DNA from: Mycobacterium adipatum
GTDB lineage: Bacteria > Actinomycetota > Actinomycetes > Mycobacteriales > Mycobacteriaceae
Reading direction: 5' to 3'
DNA: 64,000 bases
Assembly: GCF_001644575.1 (NCBI RefSeq)
Contig: NZ_CP015596.1
Location: 868,001 to 932,000, forward strand
The notes under the pieces were generated by a model. The model worked only from the letters and a program-made list of their open reading frames with translations. It was not told where the DNA came from and ran no database searches. Position numbers and translations under genes: made by a program. Shown here piece after piece: positions 25,248 through 34,766 of this stretch (the stretch's first letter is position 1; each line of letters begins with the position of its first letter).

Positions 25248-26912
25248 ATGACCTTGCACCAGCTGTACCTGGCGATGCTGATCGGTGGCCTCGTGCTGCT
25301 CGCGAGCATCGTCGGTACCCGAGTGGCAACCCGGGTCGGGTTTCCGGCGCTGTTGTTCTTCCTGCTGGTCGGCGTGGTGCTCGGCGAGGACGGGTTGGGC
25401 CTGGACTTCGACAGCGTCGAGGTAGCCCGGAACGTGTGCACCGCCGCACTGGCCGTGATCCTGGTCGAAGGCGGATTGACCACCCGGTTCTCCGATATCC
25501 GCAAGGTGCTCGCGCCGGCCGCGGCGCTGGCAACCGTCGGCGTGGTGGTGAGCACGCTGGTCACCGCTGCCGGTGCGCACTTCCTGCTCGGCTTCGACTG
25601 GCAGCTGTCACTGCTGCTCGGTGCGATCGTGTCCTCGACCGACGCGGCGGCGGTGTTCTCGGTCCTGCGGGTGCTGCCGCTGCCCCGGCGCCTGGCGGGC
25701 CTGTTGGAAGCCGAGTCCGGCTTCAACGACGCACCCGCGGTGATTCTGGTGTTGATGTTCAGCGCGGTGCCCTTTGTGTTCGAACCGGCCGGTGCGGTGA
25801 CCGAGATCGTCGTGGAGTTGGCGGTCGGTGCCGTGATCGGTTTGGCCGTGGGGTTTCTCGGGGCGCTCACCCTGCGCAGCATCGCGCTGCCGGCATCCGG
25901 GCTATACCCCATCGCGACCTTCGGGCTGGGGGTGGTGGCCTTCGCCACCGCGGGCAGCGTGCACGGCAGCGGGTTCCTGGCCGCCTACCTGGCCGCGGTG
26001 GTGCTGGCCAATTCCGGTCTGCCGCATCGGTCGACGACCCGATCATTCGCCGAAGGACTCGGTTGGCTGGCCCAGATCGGTCTGTTCGTCCTGCTCGGTC
26101 TGCTCGTCGATCCGAGTGAACTGGCCGGTGACATCGTGCCGGCCATCGTCATCGGGCTGGTGCTGTTGCTCGTGGCCCGGCCGGTCTCGGTGGCGGCTTC
26201 TCTGGTCGGGTTCGGTATCGCGTTGCGCGAGCAGCTCTTCCTGTCCTGGGCCGGCCTGCGTGGCGCCGTCCCCATCGTGCTGGCGACGTTTCCGATCGTC
26301 GCCGGGGTGTCGGGCAGCTCGCGACTGCTCAATATCGTCTTCATCTTGGTCGTCATCTTCACGCTGATCCAAGCGCCGAGCCTGCGCCGGATGGCGAGGC
26401 TGCTGAGACTGACCGGCCGTGAGGCCACCCGCGAGATCCAGGTGGAGGCCGCTCCGCTGGATGTGCTCGACGCCGAACTGCTCACCATGAAGGTGCAGCC
26501 CCACTCCCGCCTGCACAACGTGACCATCGTGGAGCTCCGGCTGCCGGACCCCGCGGTGATCACCCTGATCATTCGGGACGGGCACACCTTCGTTCCGCTG
26601 CCCGATACCCGGCTGGCCACCGGCGACGAATTGCTGATCGTCACCACCAGCACGATGCGGGCCGCCGCCGAGGCGCGGCTGCGCGCCGTCAGCCGGCGGG
26701 AAAACTGGCCTATTGGTTCGACGAATACGGCGACCCGGAATAGCGGGGAGCTAACGATTTCGTTGTGGGTCGGCATCACCGGTGGCAGAACGCGGCTGCT
26801 CGTGTTCAGCTGGAACCGATGTCTTCCCCCGGATCTCCCACCGCCCACCCGTCGCGCCGCCTGGTGGTCGGTCTGGCCGTGGCCGCCGCGGCGGGCGCCA
26901 CCGTGCTCGTGA
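25248..26912 (+). CDS. K+/H+ antiporter, CvrA/NhaP2-like, with C-terminal frameshift
   Basis: The protein has about 12 membrane segments of the CPA1 type (SSTDAAAVFSVLR, ESGFNDAPAVILV with the ion-binding ND pair) and a TrkA-C domain near residues 400-480. After SRRE at 26700 the frame runs on as NWPIGSTN and ends only at 26912, inside the next gene. One base out of frame the DNA reads KLAYWFDEYGDPE and TAG at 26741-26743, which looks like the true end. A one-base loss in GGGAAAAC (26698-26705) explains both. It is either a real mutation or a sequencing error; transport should be little affected. Confidence 0.88.
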   Translation: MTLHQLYLAMLIGGLVLLASIVGTRVATRVGFPALLFFLLVGVVLGEDGLGLDFDSVEVARNVCTAALAVILVEGGLTTRFSDIRKVLAPAAALATVGVVVSTLVTAAGAHFLLGFDWQLSLLLGAIVSSTDAAAVFSVLRVLPLPRRLAGLLEAESGFNDAPAVILVLMFSAVPFVFEPAGAVTEIVVELAVGAVIGLAVGFLGALTLRSIALPASGLYPIATFGLGVVAFATAGSVHGSGFLAAYLAAVVLANSGLPHRSTTRSFAEGLGWLAQIGLFVLLGLLVDPSELAGDIVPAIVIGLVLLLVARPVSVAASLVGFGIALREQLFLSWAGLRGAVPIVLATFPIVAGVSGSSRLLNIVFILVVIFTLIQAPSLRRMARLLRLTGREATREIQVEAAPLDVLDAELLTMKVQPHSRLHNVTIVELRLPDPAVITLIIRDGHTFVPLPDTRLATGDELLIVTTSTMRAAAEARLRAVSRRENWPIGSTNTATRNSGELTISLWVGITGGRTRLLVFSWNRCLPPDLPPPTRRAAWWSVWPWPPRRAPPCS

Positions 26913-27358
26913 TGTCCGCCTCCGCGGACGCCGCGCCGGAATCCGACAGCCAGGGCTACCTGGAATCCACCGCGCGCTGCGCGTCCCCGGCCACCGCCGT
27001 CATCTTCGGAAGTACCGAGACATCGCGGGTGGCGATCTGCGAACAGGCCGACGGCAGCTACCAGTACCGCGGAGTCCGGGTGCGTGACGGGGCGCGGTTG
27101 GTGCTGCCGGCCACCCCGTCCGGCGATGGCTATGTGGCCTTCAACGACGGCCAGTCCTACACCGTGACCCCGGATTCACTGGTGGTCAGCGTCGGCGATG
27201 ACGTCGTGCGTGAGGAGGAGCTGATCGACGTGCACGAGTCGTCGACCGGGGTGACGTCCACCCCGGCCACGACGACCACACCGACGACCACATCCACGAC
27301 GCCCACATCCACGACGCCGCTGCCGCCTCCGCTACCCGCCGAGGTGGGCGGCGGCTGA
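26819..27358 (+). CDS. Secreted or membrane-anchored protein with Thr/Pro-rich tail, unknown function
   Basis: The 179-residue precursor has an N-terminal signal (RRLVVGLAVAAAAGATVLVM, then ASADA as a likely cleavage site), a beta-rich middle with two cysteines (C about 52 and 72), and a tail of TTTTPTTTSTT repeats typical of mycobacterial secreted glycoproteins. The start at ATG 26819 avoids the antiporter's run-on tail. It converges on and overlaps the TetR gene by 27 bp. No family is recognised. Confidence 0.7.
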   Translation: MSSPGSPTAHPSRRLVVGLAVAAAAGATVLVMSASADAAPESDSQGYLESTARCASPATAVIFGSTETSRVAICEQADGSYQYRGVRVRDGARLVLPATPSGDGYVAFNDGQSYTVTPDSLVVSVGDDVVREEELIDVHESSTGVTSTPATTTTPTTTSTTPTSTTPLPPPLPAEVGGG

Positions 27359-27919
27359 TCGCGGCGACCGCAGCAGGCTCTGGGCGCAGTCGAGCAACAC
27401 CCGGTGCAGGTCGGCGTCGGAGACGTCCTGCAGGTGTGGTTCGGCCGTGCTGCCGAACACCCCCGCGGTGATCATCGCGATGGCGACCCGGGTCCCGATA
27501 TCGTGCGTCCCGCCGACGAGCAGTTCGCGCAGGTTGTCGGCGATCTCCTCGAACTCCTGATGCGCTTGCACCAGCGCGATGACCGCCGGATCGCCGTAGA
27601 ACAACGAGCCGATGCGGCGATGGCGCACGGCGAGTTCGACGAAACCGCTGATGGTGGCGTCGCGGCGGGAATCGGGGGACGAGATGGACTCCGCGATGCG
27701 CACCAGCCGCGCCATATCGTCGAAGACCGGGCCCAACACCGCCAGCACGATGTCGTCCTTGGTGTGGAACTGGTAGTAGATCGCGGCCTTCCGGACACCG
27801 AGGTGGTCGGCGATCATCTGCAGGGAGGTGCCGTTGACGCCGCGTTCGGCGAACAGGGACAACGCGGCCTCGATCACCCGTTCGCGCGCGAACCCGCGCT
27901 GCGATACCGGCTTGGCCAT
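27332..27919 (-). CDS. TetR-family regulator of the MmpS/MmpL locus
   Basis: The 195-residue protein has a TetR helix-turn-helix (SLQMIADHLGVRKAAIYYQFHTKDDIV, about 31-57). ATG 27919 has AAAGGA upstream. It diverges from mmpS with a 206-bp spacer that holds the inverted repeat TTAGCC-N4-GGCTAA, its probable operator. Repression of a transporter released by an exported ligand is the common scheme, as for other MmpS/MmpL pairs. Confidence 0.88.
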   Translation of the reverse strand: MAKPVSQRGFARERVIEAALSLFAERGVNGTSLQMIADHLGVRKAAIYYQFHTKDDIVLAVLGPVFDDMARLVRIAESISSPDSRRDATISGFVELAVRHRRIGSLFYGDPAVIALVQAHQEFEEIADNLRELLVGGTHDIGTRVAIAMITAGVFGSTAEPHLQDVSDADLHRVLLDCAQSLLRSPRSAAAHLGG

Positions 27920-28023
27920 CGTCTCCGTTCCTTTCCCACCGTTGTCATCACCGCATGACATCCCGGACACTGTGACATGTCCGGGGCTGCAATGCGGCCG
28001 GTAAGTTGCCCGCGTCACATTTT

Positions 28024-28081
28024 CTAGCCGTACGACTTGTACTAGCTTAGCCGTATGGCTAACCTGACCGCAGTCGGTTAG
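28024..28081. promoter_or_regulatory. Inverted repeats in the tetR-mmpS spacer
   Basis: TTAGCC (28047-28052) and GGCTAA (28057-28062) form a perfect inverted repeat with a 4-bp centre. CTAACC (28059-28064) and GGTTAG (28076-28081) form a second one sharing bases with the first, and CTAG occurs at 28024 and 28042. They lie 45-100 bp before mmpS, where a TetR operator is expected. Confidence 0.55.
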
Positions 28082-28125
28082 CGGGGCTATGTGAAAGGCC
28101 AAACAAGCGATATGGCGTCCAAGCG

Positions 28126-28557
28126 GTGAACGTGCTCAAGCGGATCTGGATCCCTCTGGTCATCGTGGCGGTGGTGCTGGTCGCGACGTTCACCGTGATG
28201 CGGGTGCGGACCTTTTTTGGAACCGGTCCCGGGTACATCTCGACGGAGAACAGCGCCTCCGATGACACCGAGCCGTTCGACCCGAAGGTCGTCAAGTACG
28301 AGGTGTGGGGTGAGCCCGGCGCCACGGCCAACGTCAACTACATGGATCTCGATGCCCGTCCGGTGCGCGCCGACAATGTGACCCTGCCGTGGGAGATCAC
28401 GCTGAGTACCACCGCGCCCTCGGTGTTCCCGACCATCTCGGGTCAAGGTGATGGCAGCACGTTGTCGTGCCGGATCACCGTCGATGACGAGGTGAAGGAC
28501 GAACGCACCGTCAACGGCGTCGGCGCCCACACCTACTGCTTGGTCAAGAGCGCATGA
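28126..28557 (+). CDS. MmpS-family membrane protein
   Basis: The 143-residue protein has one N-terminal membrane helix ([22 protein letters not shown]) and a periplasmic beta-sandwich with [19 protein letters not shown] and a C-terminal cysteine pair ([17 protein letters not shown]), all typical of MmpS. It partners the MmpL transporter encoded next, whose ATG overlaps its TGA. The pair exports lipids, siderophores or drugs across the inner membrane. Start is GTG 28126. Confidence 0.95.
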   Translation: MNVLKRIWIPLVIVAVVLVATFTVMRVRTFFGTGPGYISTENSASDDTEPFDPKVVKYEVWGEPGATANVNYMDLDARPVRADNVTLPWEITLSTTAPSVFPTISGQGDGSTLSCRITVDDEVKDERTVNGVGAHTYCLVKSA

Positions 28558-31460
28558 GCGAGCGCAGCGAGCCGCGCACCGACGCGATCCCGGTCGCCGA
28601 ACCCCAGCACCGCGGCGGCATCGCCAAGTGGGTGCGCACACTGGCTCTGCCGATCATCATCGGCTGGGTCGTGATCATCGGATTCCTCAACGTCTCGGTG
28701 CCCCAGCTCGAAGAGGTCGGGCAGATGCGCTCGGTCTCCATGAGCCCGTCGAACGCGCCATCGGTGATCGCCACCAAGCGGGTCGGCACCGTCTTCGAGG
28801 AGTTCACCTCCGACAGCTCGATCATGATCGTGCTGGAAGCCGATCACAAACTCGACGAAGCCGACCGCGACTTCTACAAGGCGATGATCGCCAAGCTGGA
28901 GACCGATCCGATCCACGTCCAGCACATCCAGGATTTCTGGGGTGATCCACTGACCGCGTCCGGTGCGCAGAGCGCCGACGGGCAGTCCACCTACGTGCAG
29001 GTCTACACCGCGGGTAACCAGGGCGAGGCGCTGGCCAACGAGTCCATCGAGGCCGTCCAGGACATCGTCTACGGCATGCAGGCGCCGCCCGGCCTGAAGG
29101 TCTATGTCACCGGACCCGCTGCGCTGCAAGCGGATCAGCAGATCGCCGGTGACCGCAGTATGCGGATGATCGAGGCGCTGACATTCACCGTCATCATCGT
29201 GATGCTGCTCCTCATCTACCGGTCGTTCATCACCATGCTCGTCACCATCGTCATGGTGATGTTCTCCCTGCTGGCCGCCCGCGGCGTGGTGGCCTTCCTG
29301 GGCTATCACGAGATCATCGGTCTCTCGACATTCGCCACCAGTCTGCTGGTGACCTTGGCCATCGCCGCCTCCACCGACTACGCGATCTTCCTGCTGGGCC
29401 GATATCAAGAGGCACGTGGCGACGGTGAAGACCGGGAATCCGCGTACTACACCATGTTCCACGGCACCGCGCACGTCGTACTCGGCTCGGGTCTGACCAT
29501 CGCCGGCGCCACGTTCTGCCTGCACTTCACGAACATGCCGTACTTCGTGACCCTGGGCATCCCACTGGCCGTCGGCATGACCGTCGTGGTGCTCGTCGCG
29601 CTGACCATGGGCCCGGCCATCATCTCCGTGGTCACCCGGTTCGGGAAGGTCCTGGAGCCCAAGCGCGCCATGCGGACCCGCGGCTGGCGCAAGCTCGGGG
29701 CGGCCGTCGTCCGCTGGCCCGGCCCCATCCTGGTCAGCACCATCGCCATCACCATGGTCGGTCTGCTGGCCCTGCCCGGGTATCACACGAACTACAACGA
29801 CCGCGAGTATCTGCCCGCGGACCTGCCGGCGAACGAGGGCTACGCGGCCGCGGACCGGCATTTCTCTCAGGCCCGGATGAACCCGGAACTGCTGCTGGTG
29901 GAAAGCGATCACGATCTGCGCAACTCCGCGGACTTCCTGGTGATCGACAAGATCGCCAAGGCGATCTTCCGGACCGAAGGTGTGGGCCGCGTGCAGGCGA
30001 TCACCCGCCCGCAGGGGACCCCGATCGAGCACACCTCGATCCCGTTCCAGATCAGCATGCAGGGCACCACGCAGAAAATGAACGAGAAGTACCAGCAGGA
30101 CATGATGGCCAACATGCTCAAGCAGGCCGACGACATGCTGACGACCATCACCAACATGGAAAAGATGAGCGCCATCACCGTACAGATGGCCGCGGTGACG
30201 AATTCCATGGTCACCAAGATGAAGGCGATGACTCTCGATATCGCCGAATTGCGGGACAACATCAGCAATTTCGACGATTTCTTCCGGCCGATCCGCAACT
30301 ACTTCTACTGGGAACCGCACTGCTTCAACATTCCCGGCTGCTGGGCGCTGCGCTCCATCTTCGACACCCTCGACGGTATCGACGTCATGACCGACGGCAT
30401 TCAGGACATCATCCCGGACATGGAGCGGCTCAACGCGTTGATGCCGCAGATGGTGGCATTGATGCCGTCGATGATCGCGACGATGAAGAACATGCGCACC
30501 TACATGCTGACCATGTATCAGACCCAGAAGGGCATCCAGGATCAGATGTCGGCGATGCAGGACAACTCGTCGGCCATGGGTGAGGCCTTCGACGCCGCGC
30601 AGAACGACGATTCCTTCTACCTGCCGCCGGAGACCTTCGAGAACGAAGACTTCAAGCGCGGGATGAAGAACTTCCTGTCCCCCAACGGGCACGCCGTCCG
30701 ATTCATCATCAGCCATGACGGAGATCCGTTGAGCCCGGAGGGCATCCAGCGCATCGACGCGATCAAGCAGGCCGCCAAGGAAGCCATCAAGGGCACCCCG
30801 CTGGAAGGTTCGAAGATCTACCTCGGTGGTACCGCGGCCACCTTCAAGGACATGCAGGACGGCGCGAACTGGGATCTGATCATCGCCGGAATCGCCTCCA
30901 TCGGGCTGATTTTCATCATCATGCTGATCATCACCCGAAGCGTGGTGGCGGCCGCGGTCATCGTCGGCACGGTCACGATCTCGCTTGGTTCGGCGTTCGG
31001 AATCTCGGTGCTCATCTGGCAGCACCTGATCGGGATCCCGCTGCACTGGATGGTGTTGCCGATGGCGGTGATCATCCTGCTGGCCGTCGGCGCGGACTAC
31101 AACCTGCTGCTGGTCGCGCGACTGAAAGAAGAGATACACGCCGGCCTGAACACCGGCATCATCCGCGCGATGGGCGGCAGCGGTTCGGTGGTCACCGCCG
31201 CGGGTCTGGTGTTCGCGTTCACGATGATCTCGATGGCGGTCAGTGAGTTGACGGTGATCGGACAGGTGGGCACCACGATCGGTCTGGGTCTGCTGTTCGA
31301 CACGTTGGTGATCCGGGCGTTCATGACACCGTCCATCGCGGCGCTGTTGGGTAAATGGTTCTGGTGGCCGACCACGGTGCGCAAACGACCGGTGCCGGTG
31401 CCGTGGCCCAAGCCGGAACCGGTCCCGGCCGGCGGCCCCTCCCAGGAAACGAGTTCATGA
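28554..31460 (+). CDS. MmpL-family RND transporter
   Basis: The 968-residue protein has the MmpL layout: a first helix near residue 30, a large periplasmic loop, a block of helices with the SSD-like region including [21 protein letters not shown], a second periplasmic domain rich in methionine (a helical region of about 30 Met), and a second helix block with [15 protein letters not shown]. The Asp-Tyr pairs in both halves carry protons. Length is normal. It is translationally coupled to MmpS and followed by two secreted small proteins. The cargo cannot be read from sequence. Confidence 0.96.
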   Translation: MSERSEPRTDAIPVAEPQHRGGIAKWVRTLALPIIIGWVVIIGFLNVSVPQLEEVGQMRSVSMSPSNAPSVIATKRVGTVFEEFTSDSSIMIVLEADHKLDEADRDFYKAMIAKLETDPIHVQHIQDFWGDPLTASGAQSADGQSTYVQVYTAGNQGEALANESIEAVQDIVYGMQAPPGLKVYVTGPAALQADQQIAGDRSMRMIEALTFTVIIVMLLLIYRSFITMLVTIVMVMFSLLAARGVVAFLGYHEIIGLSTFATSLLVTLAIAASTDYAIFLLGRYQEARGDGEDRESAYYTMFHGTAHVVLGSGLTIAGATFCLHFTNMPYFVTLGIPLAVGMTVVVLVALTMGPAIISVVTRFGKVLEPKRAMRTRGWRKLGAAVVRWPGPILVSTIAITMVGLLALPGYHTNYNDREYLPADLPANEGYAAADRHFSQARMNPELLLVESDHDLRNSADFLVIDKIAKAIFRTEGVGRVQAITRPQGTPIEHTSIPFQISMQGTTQKMNEKYQQDMMANMLKQADDMLTTITNMEKMSAITVQMAAVTNSMVTKMKAMTLDIAELRDNISNFDDFFRPIRNYFYWEPHCFNIPGCWALRSIFDTLDGIDVMTDGIQDIIPDMERLNALMPQMVALMPSMIATMKNMRTYMLTMYQTQKGIQDQMSAMQDNSSAMGEAFDAAQNDDSFYLPPETFENEDFKRGMKNFLSPNGHAVRFIISHDGDPLSPEGIQRIDAIKQAAKEAIKGTPLEGSKIYLGGTAATFKDMQDGANWDLIIAGIASIGLIFIIMLIITRSVVAAAVIVGTVTISLGSAFGISVLIWQHLIGIPLHWMVLPMAVIILLAVGADYNLLLVARLKEEIHAGLNTGIIRAMGGSGSVVTAAGLVFAFTMISMAVSELTVIGQVGTTIGLGLLFDTLVIRAFMTPSIAALLGKWFWWPTTVRKRPVPVPWPKPEPVPAGGPSQETSS

Positions 31461-31783
31461 TGGTGAAGAAGACCTGGACCGCCGTGCTGATCGCCAGTGC
31501 GGCCGCGCTCACGTTCGCGACTCCCGCTCACGCGGACCCGGACAGTGATTTCGCCAGGGAGCTACACACCTACGGGATCTACGGGCAGAAGGACTTCAAC
31601 GCCTGGATCGGCAAGATCGCCTGCAAACGCCTGGACCGCGGCGTCGACGTCACCGCCCAGGACTCGGCGAAGTTCGTCTCCGATCAGCTGCTGCGCGGCT
31701 CCAGCACCGAACAGGCCTACCAATTCCTCGGCGCGGCAATGAACTACTACTGCCCCGACAAACGCGTCCTGCTCACCCAGTAG
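31457..31783 (+). CDS. DUF732-type secreted protein
   Basis: The 108-residue precursor has a signal peptide ending in ATPAHA and a mature helical part with two cysteines ([16 protein letters not shown]) and [12 protein letters not shown], as in the mycobacterial DUF732 family. ATG 31457 overlaps the MmpL stop. DUF732 proteins often sit with MmpL genes and may act in the periplasm with the transporter; the role is not known. Confidence 0.85.
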   Translation: MMVKKTWTAVLIASAAALTFATPAHADPDSDFARELHTYGIYGQKDFNAWIGKIACKRLDRGVDVTAQDSAKFVSDQLLRGSSTEQAYQFLGAAMNYYCPDKRVLLTQ

Positions 31784-31794
31784 AAGGAGCACCC

Positions 31795-32229
31795 ATGAAA
31801 AAGCTCACACTGGCCGGACTCGCGGCCGCCGCCGCACTCACCCTGGCCCCGGTCGCCGGCGCCGATGCCACCGAGGACTACCCCATCCCGCGCAAGATCC
31901 TGCACACCCCGTGCACCGCCGAGCAGATCCTGGCCGCCACCCGCGATACCGACCCGGTCTACTACGAGCGCTACATGATCGACTACAACAACAAGTCCCC
32001 CGAGGTGCACCGCGCCGTGCAGGACCGCATCCACTGGTTCTTCTCCATGGACTACGCCGGGCGGCGCCAATACTCCGAAGACACCGCCACCAACGCCTTC
32101 TACGAACAGCTGGCCTGGAACTGGCCCAACTGGGCCAAGATCTTCTTCAACAACAAGGGCGTCGTCGCCCACTCCACCGCGGTCTGCATGAACTACCCAC
32201 CCGACGACATGTCCGTCTGGGTCTGGTGA
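31795..32229 (+). CDS. DUF5078-type secreted protein
   Basis: The 144-residue precursor has a signal peptide (MKKLTLAGLAAAAALTLAPVAGA), then a mature part with paired cysteines (HTPCTAEQI, AVCMNYP) and many aromatic residues (WFFSMDYAGRRQY, LAWNWPNW). This matches secreted mycobacterial DUF5078 proteins found after MmpL genes. AGAAGGAG lies 7 nt upstream of ATG 31795. It probably belongs to the mmpS-mmpL operon and works outside the membrane. Confidence 0.8.
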   Translation: MKKLTLAGLAAAAALTLAPVAGADATEDYPIPRKILHTPCTAEQILAATRDTDPVYYERYMIDYNNKSPEVHRAVQDRIHWFFSMDYAGRRQYSEDTATNAFYEQLAWNWPNWAKIFFNNKGVVAHSTAVCMNYPPDDMSVWVW

Positions 32230-32246
32230 CGCTATAGATTGACCCG

Positions 32247-32819
32247 GTGCACAAGCATCGGAGCACCGCGGCCACCGCACTGACCCTGGTAGGCGCACTC
32301 CTGTGCGCAGCGGCGATCGGCGGATTCGTGGCGTACCGCTTCTACCTGCTGCGCCCGTATCTGTTCCACCCGTTGCTGTTCGGGGTCACCGGTGGCCTCG
32401 CGCTGGCGCTGGCCTGCGGCCTAGGGCTGCGCAGGCCGGTGGCGCGTTGGCTCGGCGTGGCGGTCTGCACCGCCGGTGCCGCCGCGATCGGCTTCCTGGG
32501 CTGGTTCGCTTCGGCGTTTGCACCCGACCTGACCACCGAGTCACGCCTGGAATCCGCCGACGGCTCGTTGGAACTGGTGGTCTACGGCGGCAGTGCCTCC
32601 ATGGCCCCGGACCCGCTGTGGGAACTGCGATTACACACCCGCGACGGCTTGCTCTCCCGGGAGTACGACCTCGGCTGCGTCAACGCGGATGTGCTGTCGC
32701 TCAACGGTATCGACTGGACCGGACCGCGCACCCTGCGGGTCACGTTGTCCAGTGGCGTCGTCGACATCGCCGTCGACGGTGCCGGCCGCCCGGACCGCAC
32801 CGTCGACGGTGGATGCTGA
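32247..32819 (+). CDS. Membrane protein of unknown function
   Basis: The 190-residue protein has three membrane helices in the first 95 residues (ALTLVGALLCAAAIGGFVAYRF, LLFGVTGGLALALACGLGL, AVCTAGAAAIGFLGWFASAF) and then an outer beta-rich domain. TAGATT lies 6 nt before GTG 32247, indicating a leaderless transcript separate from the MmpL operon. No family is recognised. Confidence 0.7.
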   Translation: MHKHRSTAATALTLVGALLCAAAIGGFVAYRFYLLRPYLFHPLLFGVTGGLALALACGLGLRRPVARWLGVAVCTAGAAAIGFLGWFASAFAPDLTTESRLESADGSLELVVYGGSASMAPDPLWELRLHTRDGLLSREYDLGCVNADVLSLNGIDWTGPRTLRVTLSSGVVDIAVDGAGRPDRTVDGGC

Positions 32820-32820
32820 C

Positions 32821-34671
32821 TCAGGACAGGTGGTGCACCTCCTGCAGCCCGTACACCGGCGTCGGCAATCCGAGGTGGCGGGCCTTCAACTGCAGCGCCA
32901 GGTACAGCGAATAGTGCCGCGACTGGTGGAGATTCCCGCCGTGGAACCACAGGTTGGGTTGGCGGGTGGGCTTCCACATGTTGCGCTGCTCGCCCTCCCA
33001 CGGCCCGGGGTCCTTGGTGGTGTCGCTGCCCAGGCCCCAGACCTTGCCCACCCGGTCGGCGACGTCCTGGCCGATGAGGTCGGCGGCCCAACCGTTCATC
33101 GAGCCGAACCCGGTGGCGTACACCACCACATCGGCGGGCAACTCGGTGCCGTCGGCCAGCACCACGGCGTCCGCGGTCAGGTGCGACACATCCCCGTGTG
33201 CGAGCTTGATGCTCCCATCGGCGATCAGATCGCAGGCACCGACGTCGATGTAATAGCCGGATCCGCGGCGCAGGTACTTCATGAACAACCCGGAACCGTC
33301 GCCGCCCCAGTCCAGGTCGAAACCGGCGGCCTCGAGTCGATCGTAAAAGTCCTTGTCCCGCTCCCGGATTGCGTCATAGATCGGAATCTGGAACTGGTGC
33401 ATGATCCGGTAGGGCAGTGAGGCGAACGTCAGATCCGCCTTTTCGGTGGTCATTCCGGCGGCCAGCGCCCGCTCGGAATAGAGGTCGCCGAGCCCGAGAT
33501 CCATCAGCGAGTCCGATTTGACGATGTGCGTCGATGAGCGCTGCACCATCGTCACGTCGACGCCGTTCTCCACCAGCGCCTTGCAGATGTCATGAGCGGA
33601 GTTGTTGGATCCGATGACCACGGCGCGCTTGCCGACGTACTGATCCGGCCCGGGGTGGTGGCTGGAATGGTGTTGGTCCCCGGCGAATACGTCCTGGCCG
33701 GGGAACGTCGGCACATTGGGCTTACCGGACATGCCGGTGGCCAGCACGAGCTGGGTGGGGTGCAGGGTGAGCCGCTCACCGTCGCGGTCCACCTCGACGG
33801 TCCAGCGCTGCTCGGACTCGTCGAAGGCCGCGGACAGGCAGGTGGTCTTGGACCAGTAGGGCACCTCCATGACCTTGGTGTAGAACTCCAGCCAGTCGCC
33901 GATCTTGTCCTTCGGCGCGAACACCGGCCAGTTCTGCGGGAACGGCAGGTAGGGCAGGTGGTCGTACCAGACCGGGTCGTGCAGGCACAGCGACTTGTAG
34001 CGCTTGCGCCACTGATCGCCGGGGCGTTCGTGCTTGTCGACCACGATGGCCGGCACCCCGAGCTGACGTAGCCTGGCGCCCAACGCGATTCCGCCCTGCC
34101 CGCCGCCGATCACCAGGATGTAGGGTTGTTCGGAGTAGCCGAGAGCACGATCTTCGTCGGCCTTGCGTTCCGCCCACGAACGGGTGTCCGGATCGGATCC
34201 GTGCACCGCGCCGAGCACCCGCGTCGGCCCTTTGCGTTCCTCGTGGCCCTTGAGTTCCTGCAGCGCGGTCAGCAGTGTCCAGGCGGTGTCCGCACCGTCG
34301 TCGCTTCTTTTCAGGCGCAGGTGCCCGGTGCCGCGGCCCACCGCGGTCTCGAACTCGATGAACGCCGAGACGACACCGTCACCGTCACCGTCATCGGTGG
34401 CGGGCTCGCGGGTCCGGAACCCCGACGGGTCCGTGCCGGCCAGTCGGTTCTCCAACATGTCGCCGATGGCGTCGCGGCCCTCCATCGTCTTGAGATTCCA
34501 GGTGAACGACACCAGGTCGCGCCAGAAGCTGTCGACGGCGAACATGCCGGTGACCCGCGCGATATCGCGGGTGGCCAGGGCCGTCTCGAACTCGGAGAGC
34601 CAGGCGTCCGCACGTTCCTGGGCAGAGATGCGCGAGGCGGGGGCAACGGGAAGATCAGCGATCTGTGTCAT
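32821..34671 (-). CDS. Flavin-containing monooxygenase with N-terminal SnoaL-like domain
   Basis: The 616-residue protein joins an N-terminal SnoaL/NTF2-like domain (about 15-150) to an FAD/NADPH monooxygenase. FAD motif VIGGGQGGIALG and NADPH motif VIGSNNSAHD are both present, with GRMMxW-like features replaced by YLPFPQNWPVF. Similar proteins in actinobacteria and plants (YUCCA-like) oxygenate ketones, amines or indoles. ATG 34671 overlaps a TGTG-N8-CACA site. It diverges from a butanediol dehydrogenase operon and may supply or consume a ketone of the same pathway. Confidence 0.85.
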   Translation of the reverse strand: MTQIADLPVAPASRISAQERADAWLSEFETALATRDIARVTGMFAVDSFWRDLVSFTWNLKTMEGRDAIGDMLENRLAGTDPSGFRTREPATDDGDGDGVVSAFIEFETAVGRGTGHLRLKRSDDGADTAWTLLTALQELKGHEERKGPTRVLGAVHGSDPDTRSWAERKADEDRALGYSEQPYILVIGGGQGGIALGARLRQLGVPAIVVDKHERPGDQWRKRYKSLCLHDPVWYDHLPYLPFPQNWPVFAPKDKIGDWLEFYTKVMEVPYWSKTTCLSAAFDESEQRWTVEVDRDGERLTLHPTQLVLATGMSGKPNVPTFPGQDVFAGDQHHSSHHPGPDQYVGKRAVVIGSNNSAHDICKALVENGVDVTMVQRSSTHIVKSDSLMDLGLGDLYSERALAAGMTTEKADLTFASLPYRIMHQFQIPIYDAIRERDKDFYDRLEAAGFDLDWGGDGSGLFMKYLRRGSGYYIDVGACDLIADGSIKLAHGDVSHLTADAVVLADGTELPADVVVYATGFGSMNGWAADLIGQDVADRVGKVWGLGSDTTKDPGPWEGEQRNMWKPTRQPNLWFHGGNLHQSRHYSLYLALQLKARHLGLPTPVYGLQEVHHLS

Positions 34672-34754
34672 GTGAGCCAGCACACACCCGGGTTCGACGG
34701 CCGCGCAAGGCCTGCAACCCCCTGCAACTCTTTTGCGCTGTGCGCCAGCTCACA
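34671..34754. promoter_or_regulatory. Divergent control region with paired TGTG-N8-CACA sites
   Basis: Two 16-bp dyads, TGTGAGCCAGCACACA (34671-34686) and TGTGCGCCAGCTCACA (34739-34754), lie at the two ends of the spacer, next to the two divergent starts. A direct repeat CCTGCAAC at 34711 and 34721 lies between. AcoR-type GAF regulators bind TGT-N-ACA dyads, and a GAF regulator is encoded in the adjacent operon. Confidence 0.55.
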
Positions 34755-34766
34755 TACAACTGGGGC

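Noticed and set aside
25211..25948. Long N-terminal extension of the TrkA-type protein
   Set aside because: The extension is Ser/Thr/Arg-rich and antisense to the antiporter; the RCK fold starts at MRIGIAGAG.
26698..26707. Programmed -1 frameshift in the antiporter
   Set aside because: CGG-GAA-AAC is not a proper X-XXY-YYZ slippery site in frame, so a simple indel is more likely.
28533..31139. 868-codon minus-strand open frame
   Set aside because: Mirror of the MmpL gene, full of His/Asp repeats from its codon pattern; MmpL is unmistakable on the other strand.
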